A DNA stretch of 64,000 nt, taken from positions 10,909,387 through 10,973,386 of the forward strand of contig OU612069.1 of assembly GCA_914767715.1 (NCBI GenBank), given 5' to 3'. The stretch comes from Membranipora membranacea (lineage: Eukaryota > Bryozoa > Gymnolaemata > Cheilostomatida > Membraniporidae). A model generated the notes under the pieces. The model had not been told where the DNA came from, did not search any database, and was given only the letters and a program-made list of their open reading frames with translations. This document shows, one piece after another, positions 63,113-64,000 of the stretch; within the stretch, counting starts at the first letter, position 1, and every line of letters starts with the position of its first letter. A program made the translations under genes and the position numbers.

Positions 63113-63282
63113 GAGTGTTGTAAGACATGTTGTACAGCTTTTCTTACAGCACTCAAGAACAATAGATTTTTTTACGATATATAGGCTGTAAAGCAATGTT
63201 GTATTGTATCTAAGAACACTGCTGTAGAGGCCTTAAGCGCTGTACGACATGTCCTACAACATTTCTTACAACACCTGTCGCC
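63113..63282. mobile_element. Inverted-repeat element
   Basis: GTGTTGTAAGACATGTTGTA at the left and ACATTTCTTACAACAC preceded by GCTGTACGACATGTC at the right form inverted arms around about 100 bp. This looks like a MITE. No second copy of this family was seen in the window. Confidence 0.6.
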
Positions 63283-63507
63283 AGGGACGGTTTTTAGTGC
63301 AGATCTGCATAATTTTTTGTAATGGGGGCTCAATTCCCTGTCCTGTGTGATGGGGTCAGTTCTTCGGCTTAAGTTAGGCTTAGGTTATCAGGCCCTATTA
63401 TGAAAGTCACAGAGAGACTTCAGCCCTTTTGCAATTGTCCAAAAAATAACCTTCTAATACAGTATTATATTTACTTTTCCTATTCTTTTATAAGCTAACA
63501 TGTGCTA

Positions 63508-63610
63508 ATGGATAAACCTAAAAAGCCCAAAAGAAAGTCTGAACATGCTATGATGAAAGAGCTCGCCTCCAAATGGCTCTGTGAAAATTGTGGGATCAGC
63601 CAGTCAGAGG
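63508..63610 (+). CDS. Probable first coding exon of an unidentified gene (partial)
   Basis: ATG at 63508 opens a frame that runs to a consensus donor, CAGAGG|GTGAGT, at 63610 (phase 1). It encodes MDKPKKPKRKSEHAMMKELA and about 14 more residues including WLCENCG. It is basic at the start with a CxxC pair, so a nuclear or zinc-binding protein is possible. The rest lies beyond the window, and I do not recognise it. Confidence 0.5.
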
Positions 63611-64000
63611 GTGAGTAGACGTAACACATTCATAGTAAGTGTACTGTAATGTACTGTACTGATGATAGGCCTAAGCCTAATTCTCGGAGATTAAAGTTGA
63701 GCTACCTGGCCTAGAATCCACCCCCCCCCCCCCCCCCGTTTGCTACTTAAAATTCCTATAATAGGGTATTTTACAAGAATGTTTAATGATTAGAAGAATT
63801 TAAGTTAATCTTTATTGGCGATTAATCAAAAACAATTTAAATATTTTCTTTGTGGGATATACAATTCGCACTCGGCTATATGAAATCTTTTGTGAACTTT
63901 TCAAATTTTCATCTTTCATTTCATGAGACCTTTAAGCCAAATAGTTTATAGCAGTCAGCTCCACCCTTGTCTGATTAACAACTATTTTATTTTATCTAAT

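Larger units (their letters stand above)
62332..63507. other. Intergenic, possible shared promoter region
   Basis: Between the UCHL3 start (minus) and a probable first coding exon on the plus strand. It holds two palindromic elements (62759-62876 and 63113-63282) and otherwise nothing recognisable. Confidence 0.4.

Overview
This is a stretch of an animal nuclear genome, very probably a non-vertebrate metazoan. The DNA is AT-rich, genes are broken into many short exons with GT-AG introns, and introns and spacers carry tRNA-derived SINEs, palindromic MITEs and long C or G runs. The proteins are clearly metazoan: an FCHSD/Nervous wreck type F-BAR-SH3 adaptor, UCHL3, and mitoribosomal protein S17. 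I lean towards a marine invertebrate deuterostome such as an echinoderm from the texture of introns, SINEs and poly-C runs. That is an impression and not a proof.

Layout. (1) About 1.7-17.8 kb, minus strand: a gene of about 25 exons for an unrecognised, mostly disordered protein of about 924 residues. It has one membrane segment, PP1-docking-like SIL[K/R] and KVVMF motifs, and a C-terminal run of duplicated small exons. Its general layout recalls consortin, tentatively. (2) About 19.8-46.1 kb, minus strand: an FCHSD (Nervous wreck) gene of 22 exons. It has an F-BAR domain, two SH3 domains and an unusually long disordered tail, a 24-nt microexon, and two alternative last exons, one ending in a PDZ ligand. 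(3) 47.2-55.0 kb: a 7.8-kb insertion with terminal inverted repeats and an exact 11-bp target duplication. It carries a decayed spliced gene on the minus strand, a solo LTR, a SINE and nested hairpin elements. (4) 56.6-57.4 kb, plus strand: MRPS17, two coding exons. (5) 58.1-62.3 kb, minus strand: UCHL3, six exons, tail-to-tail with MRPS17 with poly(A) signals only about 30 bp apart. (6) 63.5 kb, plus strand: the probable first coding exon of another gene, head-to-head with UCHL3.

The genes do not form a pathway. FCHSD works at the membrane-actin interface in endocytosis, UCHL3 in ubiquitin and NEDD8 processing, and MRPS17 in the mitochondrial ribosome. Exon boundaries were placed by hand from splice signals. 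Phase was checked along each coding chain, and apart from one ambiguous junction near 9.36 kb all phases agree.
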